A stretch of DNA of 64,000 bases. Source: Nitrobacter sp. 62-23 (GTDB lineage Bacteria > Pseudomonadota > Alphaproteobacteria > Rhizobiales > Xanthobacteraceae). A program made the translations under genes and the position numbers. Below the pieces are notes generated by a model. That model was given only the letters and a program-made list of their open reading frames with translations. It was not told the DNA's origin and did no database searches. Location: positions 16,887 through 80,886 of the forward strand of contig NZ_MKSM01000131.1 in the NCBI RefSeq assembly GCF_001897285.1, in the 5' to 3' direction. The stretch's first letter is position 1, and the number at the start of each line of letters is the position of its first letter. Positions 1 through 11,052 of this stretch are shown here, one piece after another.

Positions 1-330
1 GTCAACGCCTGCATCGAAATCGAGACCTGCCTCGACCCGCACGCGCTGCTGTACACGCTGCACAAGATCGAGAAAAAGTTCGGCCGCGATCGCGGCACGG
101 AAACCCGCTGGGGCCCGCGCACGCTGGATCTCGATCTGATCGCCTATGACGATGTCGTCCTCGACCGGCCGGAACTGAAGCTGCCGCATCCGCGCCTGTT
201 CGAGCGCGCCTTCGTGCTGGTTCCGCTCGCCGAGATCGCGCCGGATCGCGTGATCGCGGGGCGAACGCCGGCCGAGGGGCTGGCCGGATTATCGACCAGC
301 GGTATCGAGCACCTGCCCGACCTCGACTGA
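1..330 (+). CDS. folK: 2-amino-4-hydroxy-6-hydroxymethyldihydropteridine diphosphokinase (HPPK), C-terminal part
   Basis: This is the last 109 codons of a gene that begins before the window. HPPK transfers pyrophosphate from ATP to 6-hydroxymethyl-dihydropterin in folate synthesis in the cytoplasm. The visible part carries the family signature RWGPRTLDLDL at about residues 36-46 of the fragment, with the two aspartates (D43, D45) expected to bind magnesium. It is followed by the typical LPHPRLFERAFVLVPLAEIAP-like segment. The frame ends in TGA at 328-330. A palindromic repeat begins 8 bp downstream, so the next operon is probably transcribed separately. The identification is firm; only the start is missing. 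Confidence 0.93.
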   Translation, partial: VNACIEIETCLDPHALLYTLHKIEKKFGRDRGTETRWGPRTLDLDLIAYDDVVLDRPELKLPHPRLFERAFVLVPLAEIAPDRVIAGRTPAEGLAGLSTSGIEHLPDLD

Positions 331-338
331 CCTTACCT

Positions 339-439
339 GGAGCCGGCTTCTGATGGAATCAGAAGCGGGGCTCCATGATTTTGATTTGACGCGTTTTCTT
401 CACGCGAACCGGTCCCCACTTCGCTCGAAAGCGCTCCTA
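339..439 (+). repeat. Palindromic intergenic repeat, family R1 (copy 1)
   Basis: A nested inverted repeat GGAGCC-N2-CTTCTGATGGAATCAGAAG-N3-GGCTCC opens the element. It is followed by a conserved TTTTGATTTGACGCG segment, a GCGT/ACGC mini-hairpin and a tail with TTCGCTCGAAAGCGCTC. Related copies lie at about 11922, 14190 (opposite orientation), 19217, 42383 and 42598. All are in gaps between genes. I associate the family with the Bradyrhizobium/Nitrobacter group but could not search for it. Confidence 0.8.
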
Positions 440-533
440 AAGGATCGTTTGGCTTGTCGGCCGCCGCATGGCACTTTGCGTACCGGCTTTTTCGCAACCG
501 AGCGCACCAATGCCCGCTGCTCCCGACGATGGC

Positions 534-2402
534 ATGTCCAACCTGCCGCTGGCCGCCGATTTCGCGCCGGCCACAGTGGAGGACTGGCGCAAGCTGGTCG
601 ATGGCGTGCTGAAAGGCGCGCCGTTCGAGACGCTGATCGCAAAGACCCATGACGGCCTCGCGATCGAGCCGATCTATGCGCGCGCGAAAGGCGCGAGCGC
701 GATTCCCGGCCGCACCGCCCCAGCGCCCTGGCAGGTGATGCAGCGGATCGATCATCCCGATGCGGCGCAAGCCAGCGCGCAGGCGCTTCACGACCTGGAC
801 AATGGCGCCACCGGCCTGACGCTGGTGTTTGCTGACGCGATCGGCGCTCGCGGCTTTGGATTGCCGCCGACAGCGGAGGCTGTCGCAAAAGTTCTCGATG
901 GCGTTTTTCTCGACGCAGGCATCTCGATCGAACTGGAGATGGGACCGCAGTCACGCGCGATCGCCCTGCGCATTGCTGACGACATCAAAACCAAAGGAGC
1001 AGACCCGGCTGCTTGCGATATCCGCTTCGGCCTCGATCCGCTCGGCGCCTGCGCGGCATCCGGGTCGAGCCCCTCGCCGTGGAGCGACATCGCTCCGGCG
1101 GTTGCCGAGACCGCGAAGAAACTCGCCGCCATGGGCTTCCGCGGCCCCTTCCTCGTCGCCGATGGCCGGGTCATCCACGACGCCGGAGGATCGGAGGCGC
1201 AGGAACTCGCCTTCGTCCTCGCATCACTGGTCGCATACCTCCGCGCGCTCGAAAGCGCCGGCATCGATCTCGATGATGCGCGCGGCATGATCCACGCAAG
1301 GCTTGCCGCCGACGCCGACCAGTTCCTGACGCTGGCCAAATTCCGGGCGTTACGGCTGTTGTGGGCGCGGGTCGAACAGGCTTGCGGCCTCGCGCCGAAA
1401 CCATTGTTCATCACAGGCGAGACCGCCTGGCGGATGCTGACGCAACGCGATCCTTACGTGAACATGCTGCGCGCCACCATCGCCGCGTTTTCGGCCGGGC
1501 TCGGCGGCGCCGATAGCCTGACCGTGCTGCCGCATACGCTGGCGTTGGGCCTGCCGGACGCCTTTGCGCGGCGCATCGCTCGCAACACGCAACTCATCCT
1601 GATCGAGGAATCCAATCTCGCAAAAGTCACTGATCCGGCGGCGGGCTCGGGCGGCATCGAAGCGCTGACGCGGCAGCTTTGCGAAGCAGCCTGGACGCAG
1701 TTTCAGGCTATCGAGAAAGCCGGCGGCGCATTCGCCGCGCTCACCCAGAACTTGATCCAGCGCAACGTTACAACGACGCGCGACGCGCGCGAGGCCAATG
1801 TCGCAAAACGCCGCGACGTCCTCACCGGCGCCAGCGAATTTCCCAATCTGCATGAAAAGCCGGCGGCCGTGCTCGACGCCGCTCCGTACACGCCCGCGCT
1901 CCGCGGCGACGCAAAGATCACCTTCGATGCGCTGACGCCGATGCGGCTCGCCGCGCCTTTCGAAAAGCTCCGCGACAGCTCCGACACATGGCTGAAGTCC
2001 ACCGGCGCGCGGCCAAAAGTCTTTCTCGCAACGCTCGGCAGCGCCGCCGACTACACCGCGCGCGCGACCTTCGCCAAGAGTTTTTTCGAAACCGGCGGCA
2101 TCGAGGCGATCGACCCTCCTTCGCCCCTTCCTGTCGGGGACACTGTCGCCATCGTCGCCGCCTTCAAGGCCTCCGGCGCACAGCTGGTCTGCCTCTGCTC
2201 CTCGGACGAGGTCTATGCCGATCATGCGGCCGCCACCGCGCAGGCCTTACATGCCGCGGGCGCACCTCATATCTATCTCGCAGGCCGGCCGGGAAAGCTG
2301 GAGGCCACGCTGCGGTCGGCCGGCGTGCAGGATTTCATTTTTGCGGGCGTCGATGCTCTCGCGATTCTGAACGACGCCTGGCGGCGACTGGAGCGACAAT
2401 GA
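534..2402 (+). CDS. mutA: Methylmalonyl-CoA mutase, small (beta/A) subunit
   Basis: This is the non-catalytic partner of MutB in the adenosylcobalamin-dependent conversion of methylmalonyl-CoA to succinyl-CoA, used in propionate and branched-chain catabolism. The 622-residue protein has the mutase TIM-barrel domain (about 1-450) and a degenerate C-terminal flavodoxin-like domain. That domain has VFLATLGSAADYTARA where the large subunit has the cobalamin-binding DGHDRG, so it should not bind the cofactor. The open frame reaches back to 468 and has another ATG at 510. I chose 534 because family-like sequence (PLAADFAPATVEDWRKLV) begins there and the earlier part lies beside a repeat. No strong ribosome-binding site decides the start. 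The stop overlaps the next gene by ATGA. Confidence 0.9.
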   Translation: MSNLPLAADFAPATVEDWRKLVDGVLKGAPFETLIAKTHDGLAIEPIYARAKGASAIPGRTAPAPWQVMQRIDHPDAAQASAQALHDLDNGATGLTLVFADAIGARGFGLPPTAEAVAKVLDGVFLDAGISIELEMGPQSRAIALRIADDIKTKGADPAACDIRFGLDPLGACAASGSSPSPWSDIAPAVAETAKKLAAMGFRGPFLVADGRVIHDAGGSEAQELAFVLASLVAYLRALESAGIDLDDARGMIHARLAADADQFLTLAKFRALRLLWARVEQACGLAPKPLFITGETAWRMLTQRDPYVNMLRATIAAFSAGLGGADSLTVLPHTLALGLPDAFARRIARNTQLILIEESNLAKVTDPAAGSGGIEALTRQLCEAAWTQFQAIEKAGGAFAALTQNLIQRNVTTTRDAREANVAKRRDVLTGASEFPNLHEKPAAVLDAAPYTPALRGDAKITFDALTPMRLAAPFEKLRDSSDTWLKSTGARPKVFLATLGSAADYTARATFAKSFFETGGIEAIDPPSPLPVGDTVAIVAAFKASGAQLVCLCSSDEVYADHAAATAQALHAAGAPHIYLAGRPGKLEATLRSAGVQDFIFAGVDALAILNDAWRRLERQ

Positions 2403-2863
2403 GCGAGCAAGTGAAACCATCGCTGACCGGCGGGTGCCAGTGCGGCGCGATCCGCTTTGCGCTGACGGCCGCGCCGATGCGGATCAGCATCTGCCACTGC
2501 CGCATGTGCCAGAAGGCTACCGGCGCGCCGTTTGCGTCTTTCGCCGATATCCCGCGCGAGAACTTCCGCTGGACCAAAGGCCAACCGGCGATGTTTCGCT
2601 CGTCCTCGATTGCGGAACGCGCGTTCTGCGCGACCTGCGGCACGCCGTTGAGCTTCAGCCGCATCGGCGGTCCGTGCATCGAGATCATGACCGGCACGTT
2701 CGACCGGCCGGATTTGCTCGTGCCGACGCGGCAGTATGGCACCGAGTCCCGGCTTGGCTGGGTCGCGACCATCGTCAACCTGCCGAGCCATACCACCATG
2801 GAAAACTACGGGACGGAGAAGATGGCGAGCATCATCAGCCACCAGCACCCGGATCATGATTGA
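2399..2863 (+). CDS. GFA-family zinc protein (glutathione-dependent formaldehyde-activating-like)
   Basis: A 154-residue protein of the GFA/CENP-V family, small zinc-binding beta proteins of mostly unknown substrate. The cysteine pattern is complete: CxC in GGCQCGAIRF near the start, then CHCRMC at about residue 36-41, then CATCGTPL at about 78. These are the expected ligands for two zinc ions. It starts with ATGA overlapping the mutA stop and ends 6 bp before mutB, so it must be co-transcribed with both mutase subunits. The position suggests a link to acyl-CoA or aldehyde metabolism, but no substrate can be read from the sequence. A true glutathione-formaldehyde role is not supported by the context. 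Confidence 0.88.
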   Translation: MSEQVKPSLTGGCQCGAIRFALTAAPMRISICHCRMCQKATGAPFASFADIPRENFRWTKGQPAMFRSSSIAERAFCATCGTPLSFSRIGGPCIEIMTGTFDRPDLLVPTRQYGTESRLGWVATIVNLPSHTTMENYGTEKMASIISHQHPDHD

Positions 2864-2869
2864 ACGACG

Positions 2870-5035
<2,166 letters not shown>

Positions 5036-5061
5036 CGCGGGGTCTGTTAAACTCTCCCCAC

Positions 5062-5148
5062 CGTGATGCCCACGCTTGTCGCGGGCATCTACCTCTCTAT
5101 GATCCGGACACCGAGACAAGGACGGCCGGGACGAGCCCGGCCATGACG
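5062..5148. repeat. Palindromic repeat, family R2 (ATGCCCGG-type)
   Basis: Two hairpins, GATGCCCacg-cttgt-cgCGGGCATC and GGCCGGGacgaGCCCGGCC, flank a short spacer and end in CATGACG. The outer GATGCCC and CATGACG ends match the element inserted into dnaE2 near 24130-24275. The right end supplies an ATG at 5143 that opens the longest frame of the next gene but is probably not its real start. Confidence 0.7.
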
Positions 5149-5157
5149 AAGGTTGCC

Positions 5158-5967
5158 ATGTTCACCAGCCTCAGTTCTATCGCGAGTCCGCTTCGGAGAT
5201 TTTCACGTCTCGCGGCAGTCCTGGCATTCGCGGTCGTCGCTCCCGCCGTCGCCGCCGAACCCAAGCCCGACTTCGCCGTCAAGACGCAATACATCGACGC
5301 CAGCGTCATCCTGGACGACGGCATCAAATCGAATGGAGCGCTGGCGGCGGATTGCCTTGCCGAAGGCAAGCGTTGGGTGGAACACAACCGCGCCGACGCA
5401 GCGAAGGAGTTCAAGGCCTCGCCGGACCTGTTTCGCGATGGTCGCGCATGGACCTTCGAACGCAGCTACAGCCGTGTCTCGCAGGTGAGCGGTCGCTATG
5501 TCAGCGTGGTGCGCACCGACTATACCTATACCGGCGGCGCGCATCCCAACACCGATATCAACACCATCCTGTGGGACGACAGCGCCGCCAAACGCATCAG
5601 CATCCGGCCGTTTTTCAAGGAGACCGCCGATAACGGCCCGACGCTGAAAGCGCTGCGCAATGCCGCTGTGGCCGCAGTGAAGGCGGAGAAGGAGGCGCGC
5701 GGCATCGACGACGCAGGCGGGATCGACTGGTACAAGGGCATCGAGCCGACGCTGCTGAAGGTCGGCGCGGTGACACTTGCCGCATCGACCGAATCCGGCA
5801 AAAGCTCCGGCCTCGAATTCCACTATTCGCCTTATGCGGTCGGTCCCTATGTGGAAGGATCGTTCGTCGTCTTCGTGCCGTGGCAGACGTTCAAGGCATA
5901 TCTTTCGCCGCAAGGTGCTGCGATCTTCGCCGGCGACCGCGCGAAAGCAGCCAAACAGGACAAATGA
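5158..5967 (+). CDS. Secreted DUF3298 (RsiV/PdaC C-terminal-like) domain protein
   Basis: A 269-residue exported protein. The N-terminus is a signal peptide: RRFSR, a hydrophobic AAVLAFAVVAPAV stretch and an AVAA cleavage site near residue 33. The mature part shows the DUF4163/DUF3298 pattern, including VVRTDYTYTGGAHPNT and FHYSPYAVGPYVEGSFVVFVPW near the end. Members of this family occur in anti-sigma RsiV and deacetylase PdaC, where the domain may bind cell-wall or lysozyme-like ligands. No enzyme domain is attached here. The start at 5158 is preferred over 5143 because the earlier ATG belongs to a palindromic repeat and GAAGG precedes 5158. It overlaps meaB by ATGA, so it travels with the mutase operon. 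Confidence 0.82.
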   Translation: MFTSLSSIASPLRRFSRLAAVLAFAVVAPAVAAEPKPDFAVKTQYIDASVILDDGIKSNGALAADCLAEGKRWVEHNRADAAKEFKASPDLFRDGRAWTFERSYSRVSQVSGRYVSVVRTDYTYTGGAHPNTDINTILWDDSAAKRISIRPFFKETADNGPTLKALRNAAVAAVKAEKEARGIDDAGGIDWYKGIEPTLLKVGAVTLAASTESGKSSGLEFHYSPYAVGPYVEGSFVVFVPWQTFKAYLSPQGAAIFAGDRAKAAKQDK

Positions 5968-6944
5968 CCCGTCCCCTTTTGGCCAACGACCTCGCGAGCG
6001 ACGTCCGCGCCGGCAATCGCGCAGCGCTGGCGCGGGCCATCACGCTGATCGAAAGCCGCCGCGCCGATCATGAGGCGACCGCGCGCGAGCTGGTGCAGGC
6101 GCTGTTGCCGGATACCGGTAACGCCATCCGCGTCGGCATCACCGGATCGCCCGGCGTCGGCAAGTCAACCACCATCGACGCGCTCGGCATGTTTCTGATC
6201 GAGCACGGCCACAAAGTCGCGGTGCTGGCGGTGGACCCGTCCTCGGCGCGCAGCGGCGGCTCGATCCTCGGCGACAAGACGCGGATGGCGCGGCTGTCGG
6301 CTTCGGACGCAGCCTATATCCGCCCCTCGCCCGCCGCCGGCACACTCGGCGGCGTCGCGGCCAAAACACGCGAGGCGATGCTGTTATGCGAGGCCGCGGG
6401 CTTCGACGTGGTGCTGGTTGAGACGGTCGGCACCGGGCAATCCGAGACCGCGGTCTGCGACATGACGGATTTCTTTCTCGCCTTGATGCTGCCGGGCGCC
6501 GGCGACGAATTGCAGGGCATCAAGAAGGGCCTCGTCGAACTCGCCGACATGATCGCGATCAACAAGGCCGATGGCGACAACATCAAGCGCGCCAACCGCG
6601 CGGCGGCGGAATATCGCAGCGCGCTGCATATTCTCAGCCCCCGCTCCGAGCACTGGCAGCCGCCGGTCCTGACCTTTTCCGGGCTGACGGGATCGGGCAT
6701 TCCGGAACTGTGGCAGAAGATCACGGAGCACCGCACCGCGATGCAGGCGTCGGGCGAGTTCGCCGCGCGGCGCAGCCAGCAGCAGGTGAAGTGGATGTGG
6801 TCGATGTTCGAGGATCGCATGAAGGCGCGCCTGCGCGGCGACGCCGCGATCCGCGCCAAAGTGAAGGCGACCGAAGCCGCAGTCGCCGACGGTCGCATCA
6901 CCCCGGCGCTGGCGGCGGACCAGATCGCGGAGTTGCTGCGGTGA
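5964..6944 (+). CDS. meaB: Methylmalonyl-CoA mutase-associated GTPase MeaB (ArgK family)
   Basis: A 326-residue G3E-class GTPase that protects methylmalonyl-CoA mutase from inactivation and gates cofactor loading. Walker A is GSPGVGKST at residues 61-69. The family-specific switch ETVGTGQSE and the guanine-specificity motif NKAD follow. The C-terminal helix pair ends in ITPALAADQIAELL, which is usual for the family. The ATG at 5964 overlaps the upstream stop (ATGA), which fixes the start. This is the last gene of the mut operon. Annotations as an arginine/ornithine transport kinase (ArgK) are an old misnomer. Confidence 0.95.
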   Translation: MTRPLLANDLASDVRAGNRAALARAITLIESRRADHEATARELVQALLPDTGNAIRVGITGSPGVGKSTTIDALGMFLIEHGHKVAVLAVDPSSARSGGSILGDKTRMARLSASDAAYIRPSPAAGTLGGVAAKTREAMLLCEAAGFDVVLVETVGTGQSETAVCDMTDFFLALMLPGAGDELQGIKKGLVELADMIAINKADGDNIKRANRAAAEYRSALHILSPRSEHWQPPVLTFSGLTGSGIPELWQKITEHRTAMQASGEFAARRSQQQVKWMWSMFEDRMKARLRGDAAIRAKVKATEAAVADGRITPALAADQIAELLR

Positions 6945-6951
6945 GCCTTCT

Positions 6952-6979
6952 TTTCCTCTTCCCTTGCGGAAGAGGGAAA
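6952..6979. terminator. Hairpin after the mut operon
   Basis: An inverted repeat TTTCCTCTTCC / GGAAGAGGGAAA with a loop of about 5 nt lies 8 bp past the meaB stop. It has no T-tract, so it may only stabilise the mRNA 3' end. Confidence 0.4.
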
Positions 6980-7011
6980 CCGCGCCTCACATGATAAAAC
7001 TTTGATCCACC

Positions 7012-7677
7012 ATGACCGCTTCACTCCGCATCCTCGTCACCGGCTTCGGCCCCTTTCCCGGCGCGCCGTTCAACCCGACCCTACCGCTGGTCGGACGGCT
7101 CGCGCGGCTGCGCCGGCCCGCGCTGGACGATGTCGTGATCGCAACCCACATTTTCCGCGTTACTTACGAGACGGTGGACCGCGAACTGCCGCAACTTCTT
7201 GCGGCGTACCGCCCGCACGCGCTCTTGATGTTCGGCCTCGCGACGCGCACGCCCTGGCTGCGGATCGAGACCCGTGCGCGCAATGCGGCAACGGCGATCT
7301 GGCCGGACCTGGACGGCGCGCGGATGAACAAACGATCGATTGCGGGCACGGCGGACGCGCGAGCCTTCGGGCCGCATGTCGTCAGGCTGCTGCGCGCGGC
7401 GCGGGCAACCGGCATCGACGCGCGCGTTTCGCGCGATCCCGGCAGCTATCTCTGCAATTACCTCTGCTGGCGCGCCGTCGAGGCCACGCGCTATCAAGCT
7501 GGGCCGCGCCTCGCCGCTTTCATCCATGTTCCGCCGCTGAAGCGCGACGGCTCGGCCCGTCGCCCCGGCGGGATCACGCTGGACCATCTGACCGATGCCG
7601 GCGAGGCCATGCTGCTGGAGATGGTGAAAGCGGCAAGGCGGGCGGGTCGCACTGACTTGGGTTCAAATTCATTGTGA
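7012..7677 (+). CDS. Pyroglutamyl-peptidase I-like protein (peptidase family C15)
   Basis: A 221-residue protein related to pyrrolidone-carboxylate peptidase, which removes N-terminal pyroglutamate. The N-terminus RILVTGFGPFPGAPFNPT is the family signature. The catalytic triad can be placed as Glu86 (WLRIE), Cys148 (GSYLCNYLCW) and His172 (AFIHVPP). The sequence is more divergent than typical Pcp between residues 85 and 125, and the usual GQAxGR motif is replaced by GLATRT, so the substrate may differ. It begins 67 bp after meaB behind a hairpin and is probably a separate unit. Confidence 0.82.
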   Translation: MTASLRILVTGFGPFPGAPFNPTLPLVGRLARLRRPALDDVVIATHIFRVTYETVDRELPQLLAAYRPHALLMFGLATRTPWLRIETRARNAATAIWPDLDGARMNKRSIAGTADARAFGPHVVRLLRAARATGIDARVSRDPGSYLCNYLCWRAVEATRYQAGPRLAAFIHVPPLKRDGSARRPGGITLDHLTDAGEAMLLEMVKAARRAGRTDLGSNSL

Positions 7678-7782
7678 TCGGCCGCGCCTGCCCGGCGGTG
7701 GACAGTTTTGTTTGAAACGGGCATTGTGCAGCGCAGCAGCGATATCGATATGGACTGCGCACTGATTCTTCCGGACTAAAAA

Positions 7783-9045
7783 ATGACCGACGCGAGCGTG
7801 GACGGGTGGGTGTCGCAAACCCATCGGCCGATGGGGTTTCCTGAGTTCGTCGCCATTGTCGCCGGCATCATGGCGCTGAACCCGATCGCGACCGATATGA
7901 TGCTGCCGGCGATGCCGGATGTGCGCGACGCCTACGGGATCGCCAATCCCAACCACGTCCAGGCGGTGATCTCGGTGTATCTGGCCGGTTTCGGCGCCGG
8001 CCAGTTTATCATGGGACCACTGTCGGACCGCTTCGGCCGCCGCCCGGTCCTGATTGGAGGAATGCTGCTGTATAGCGCCGCGGGCCTTCTGTCGGTGATC
8101 GCACCGTCGTTCGGAATGATGATGCTGGCGCGCGTGCTGCAAGGCGTCGGAAGCTCGGCCGCCCGCGTCATCGCCACCTCCATCGTGCGCGACTGCTACA
8201 CCGGGCGACGGATGGCGAGCGTGCTGTCACTGGCGATGATGATCTTCATCTCGGTCCCCGTTCTCGCGCCGTCGATCGGCCAGGCGATCCTGCTGTTTTC
8301 GGCGTGGCGTGGCATCTTCGTGGTGCTCACGGTCTATGGCCTCTTGGCCCTGCTGTGGTGCGCGACCCGGCTGCCTGAAACCCTTCCCCAAGCGGGACGC
8401 AAGCCGCTGACCGTCGCCAGCGTCTTCGATGCGTTCCGCCAGACCATCACCAACCGGCAGACAATCGGCTATGCGCTCGCCACCGGCGGCGTCCAGAGCG
8501 TGCTGTTCGCCTACGTATTCTGTTCGCAGCAGATCTTCACCGGGATCTACGGCCTCGGCGATTATTTTCCGCTCGCCTTCGCCGCGATCGCCATCGGCAT
8601 CGCCGCCGCGGGTCTCTTGAACTCGCGCATCGTCGGACGGTTCGGCATGCGGGTGATTTCGCACGGCGCGCTCACGGGATCGGTGGTGATCTCGATGCTG
8701 ACGCTGCTCGCGGCATGGCAGGGATGGCTGTCGTTTCCGGTCTACATGGTGCTGGCGATCGGCACCATGTTCGCCTTCGGGCTGATGTTCTCCAATTTCA
8801 CCGCGCTCGCCATGGAACCGCAGGGACACATCGCGGGGACCGCCTCCTCGCTGTTCGGCTCCATCACCACCCTGATCGGCAGCGGCGTCGGCGCGCTGAT
8901 CGGACAGGATTTCAATGGCACCATGCTGCCGTTCGCGACCGGCGCGTTCCTGTGCACGCTGGCCGCTCTCGCGGTCGTGCTCGTGGTGGAGCGCGGACGG
9001 CTGTTCGTGCCGCACAATGCGGTGGTTCCGACACCGCCGCGTTAA
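7783..9045 (+). CDS. MFS exporter, Bcr/CflA drug-resistance family
   Basis: A 420-residue inner-membrane protein with about 12 hydrophobic segments. The N-terminal half resembles Bcr/CflA proton-drug antiporters: NPIATDMMLPAMPDV in helix 1, motif A as GPLSDRFGRRPV between helices 2 and 3, and GSSAARVIATSIVRD in helix 4. Likely substrates are small toxic compounds, but none can be inferred. It has its own upstream gap of 105 bp. The next gene begins 77 bp downstream. Confidence 0.88.
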   Translation: MTDASVDGWVSQTHRPMGFPEFVAIVAGIMALNPIATDMMLPAMPDVRDAYGIANPNHVQAVISVYLAGFGAGQFIMGPLSDRFGRRPVLIGGMLLYSAAGLLSVIAPSFGMMMLARVLQGVGSSAARVIATSIVRDCYTGRRMASVLSLAMMIFISVPVLAPSIGQAILLFSAWRGIFVVLTVYGLLALLWCATRLPETLPQAGRKPLTVASVFDAFRQTITNRQTIGYALATGGVQSVLFAYVFCSQQIFTGIYGLGDYFPLAFAAIAIGIAAAGLLNSRIVGRFGMRVISHGALTGSVVISMLTLLAAWQGWLSFPVYMVLAIGTMFAFGLMFSNFTALAMEPQGHIAGTASSLFGSITTLIGSGVGALIGQDFNGTMLPFATGAFLCTLAALAVVLVVERGRLFVPHNAVVPTPPR

Positions 9046-9121
9046 CCCTGTCGCCAACAATCGCCTGCGTCCATCGTCGTCGTTTCAGCGCCGTTTGCGG
9101 CTTTTCGCGTTAAATCCTCGC

Positions 9122-10489
9122 ATGGACATCGGCCGCCGCCATATCCTCGGAGCTTCCGCCGCGGGCGTCGCCGGCGCGCTGGCGATGCCGCCGGACGCCG
9201 CGCGCGCGGCGCCCCTGACGTCGACGCTGGGGCGCGATGCCTCCCATTACGGGGTGCGACCGAATTCACCGGACGACCAGACCCGCGCGCTGCAACGGGC
9301 GATCGACGAGGCGGCCCGCGCCAATGCGCCGCTCGCACTGCCGCCCGGCGTCTATCGCACCGGACTGCTGCGGCTCGCCAACGGCTCGCAACTCATCGGC
9401 ACGCGCGGCGCGACAACGCTGATGTTCACCGGCGAGACATCGCTGCTGACGAGTGAGGGCGCCGACCATATCGGAATCAGCAATCTCACGCTTTCCGGCG
9501 GCGGCATTCCCCTCCCCGAGCGGCGCGGCCTCGTCCATTGCCTTGGCGGGCGCAACCTGAGGATTCTGGATTGCGAAATCACCGGCAGCGGCCGCAACGC
9601 GATCTGGCTCGAGAACGCCGCGGGCGAGATCTGCGGCAACATCATCGAGAAAACCGCGACCACCGCGATCGTCTCGTTCGATGCGCTCGGGCTGATAGTC
9701 GCACGCAACACCATTCTTGACGCCAACGACAACGGCATCGAGATCCTGCGCACCGCGATCGGCGACGACGGCTCGATCGTCACCGGCAACCGCATCGCAC
9801 ATATCAAGGCCGGCCCCGGCGGCTCCGGTCAGCACGGCAACGCCATCAATGCGTTCCGCGCCGGCAACGTCATCGTCAGCGGCAACCGCATCAGCGATTG
9901 CGACTACTCGGCCGTGCGCGGCAACTCCGCCTCCAACATCCAGATCACCGGCAACAGCGTCAGCGGCGTGCGCGAGGTGGCGCTGTATTCCGAGTTCGCC
10001 TTCGAGGGCGCGGTGATCGCCAATAACACCGTGGACGGCGCGGCGCTCGGGGTCTCCGTCTGCAACTTCAACGAGGGTGGCAGGCTCGCGGTCGTGCAAG
10101 GCAACATTATCCGCAACCTGTTGCCGAAGCGCCCGATCGGCACCGCCCCCGATGACGACGCCGGCATCGGCATCTATGTGGAGGCGGACACCTCGGTCAC
10201 AGGAAACGTCATCGAGAACGCGCCGTCGTTCGGCATCGTGGCCGGCTGGGGCAAATATCTGCGCGATGTCGCGATCACCGGCAACGTGATCCGCAAGACT
10301 TTCATCGGCATCGGCGTTTCGGTGGTGGACGGCGCCGGCACGGCGCTGGTCAACAGCAACCTGATTTCGGATACGCCGCGCGGCGCGGTGGTCGGCCTCG
10401 ATCATGCCAGGCCGATGACGCCGGATCTTACGGCAAATGGCGCTACCAAATACGCGCAGGTCGCGGCCAACGGCAACGTGGTGCGTTGA
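9122..10489 (+). CDS. Tat-exported right-handed beta-helix repeat protein (TIGR03808-like)
   Basis: A 455-residue protein beginning MDIGRRHILGASAAGVAGAL, a twin-arginine-type signal with an Ala-rich core and an ARAA cleavage region near residue 30. A pectate-lyase-like SHYGVRPNSPDDQTRALQRAI segment leads into many beta-helix coils with recurring ITGN, VSGN and NNTV turns. This matches the twin-arginine repeat family TIGR03808 known from Bradyrhizobium relatives. Function is unknown; a carbohydrate-binding or lyase role is possible, but no catalytic site is evident. The start at 9122 is chosen because it opens directly with the Tat signal. The gene faces its usual partner at 10516. Confidence 0.85.
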   Translation: MDIGRRHILGASAAGVAGALAMPPDAARAAPLTSTLGRDASHYGVRPNSPDDQTRALQRAIDEAARANAPLALPPGVYRTGLLRLANGSQLIGTRGATTLMFTGETSLLTSEGADHIGISNLTLSGGGIPLPERRGLVHCLGGRNLRILDCEITGSGRNAIWLENAAGEICGNIIEKTATTAIVSFDALGLIVARNTILDANDNGIEILRTAIGDDGSIVTGNRIAHIKAGPGGSGQHGNAINAFRAGNVIVSGNRISDCDYSAVRGNSASNIQITGNSVSGVREVALYSEFAFEGAVIANNTVDGAALGVSVCNFNEGGRLAVVQGNIIRNLLPKRPIGTAPDDDAGIGIYVEADTSVTGNVIENAPSFGIVAGWGKYLRDVAITGNVIRKTFIGIGVSVVDGAGTALVNSNLISDTPRGAVVGLDHARPMTPDLTANGATKYAQVAANGNVVR

Positions 10490-10515
10490 GGATCGATCGT
10501 CCTTCCGCCGCTCCG

Positions 10516-11052
10516 CTACAGCGCGTTGTAGCGCAGCACCGGGTAGCGCTCATGGAGGATGCGCGGGTCCGGCGCGATCGCGGTTGCCGGTTCGGTATCC
10601 GATGCCGATGCCATTTGCTTTCTTACCGGCGCGTCATCGTTCGCCTCGACCAACGCATCCTCAGGTAGTGACACGATCGACGCCAGCGCGGCATGCACCG
10701 CCGCGGTTCCCAAAAGCCTGGCCGGCGATTGCCCGGTCTCATCCTGCGTGACGGGAGCGGCCCTCACGGCCTGATCGCCGCGCGGCCGATCGATCGCCTG
10801 ACCGTGCGGCGTCACCGTGCGCCGCGCCAGCCCGCGCCAGGTCTCGACGGCGGCCCTCGCCTCGCGAACGTTTTCCATGAAGGCGCGCTCGGAATGATAG
10901 CGCCGCCACCGGCCGCTTTCGTAAAGCTCAACGAGATAGCCAAGCCGCTGCTCGGCGATCTTGCACCAGCGATCGAGGATGTCCTGGGCGAAGTCCGGGG
11001 CATAGGCCTGAACGTGCTCCGGGGTATGCCCGGCGTCATATCGTTGGGTCAT
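10516..11052 (-). CDS. Conserved hypothetical protein (TIGR03809-like N-terminal region)
   Basis: A 178-residue protein. The conserved part is residues 1-75, rich in aromatic and charged residues (QDILDRWCKIAEQRLGYLVE, then SGRWRRYH). It resembles the short TIGR03809 family commonly found beside TIGR03808. The C-terminal 100 residues are low-complexity and acidic. There is no signal peptide or membrane segment. The start at 11052 (MTQRYDAG) is preferred over an upstream in-frame ATG at 11190 because conservation is expected to begin there. It is convergent with the beta-helix gene, with 26 bp between stops. The function of the family is unknown. Confidence 0.7.
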   Translation of the reverse strand: MTQRYDAGHTPEHVQAYAPDFAQDILDRWCKIAEQRLGYLVELYESGRWRRYHSERAFMENVREARAAVETWRGLARRTVTPHGQAIDRPRGDQAVRAAPVTQDETGQSPARLLGTAAVHAALASIVSLPEDALVEANDDAPVRKQMASASDTEPATAIAPDPRILHERYPVLRYNAL

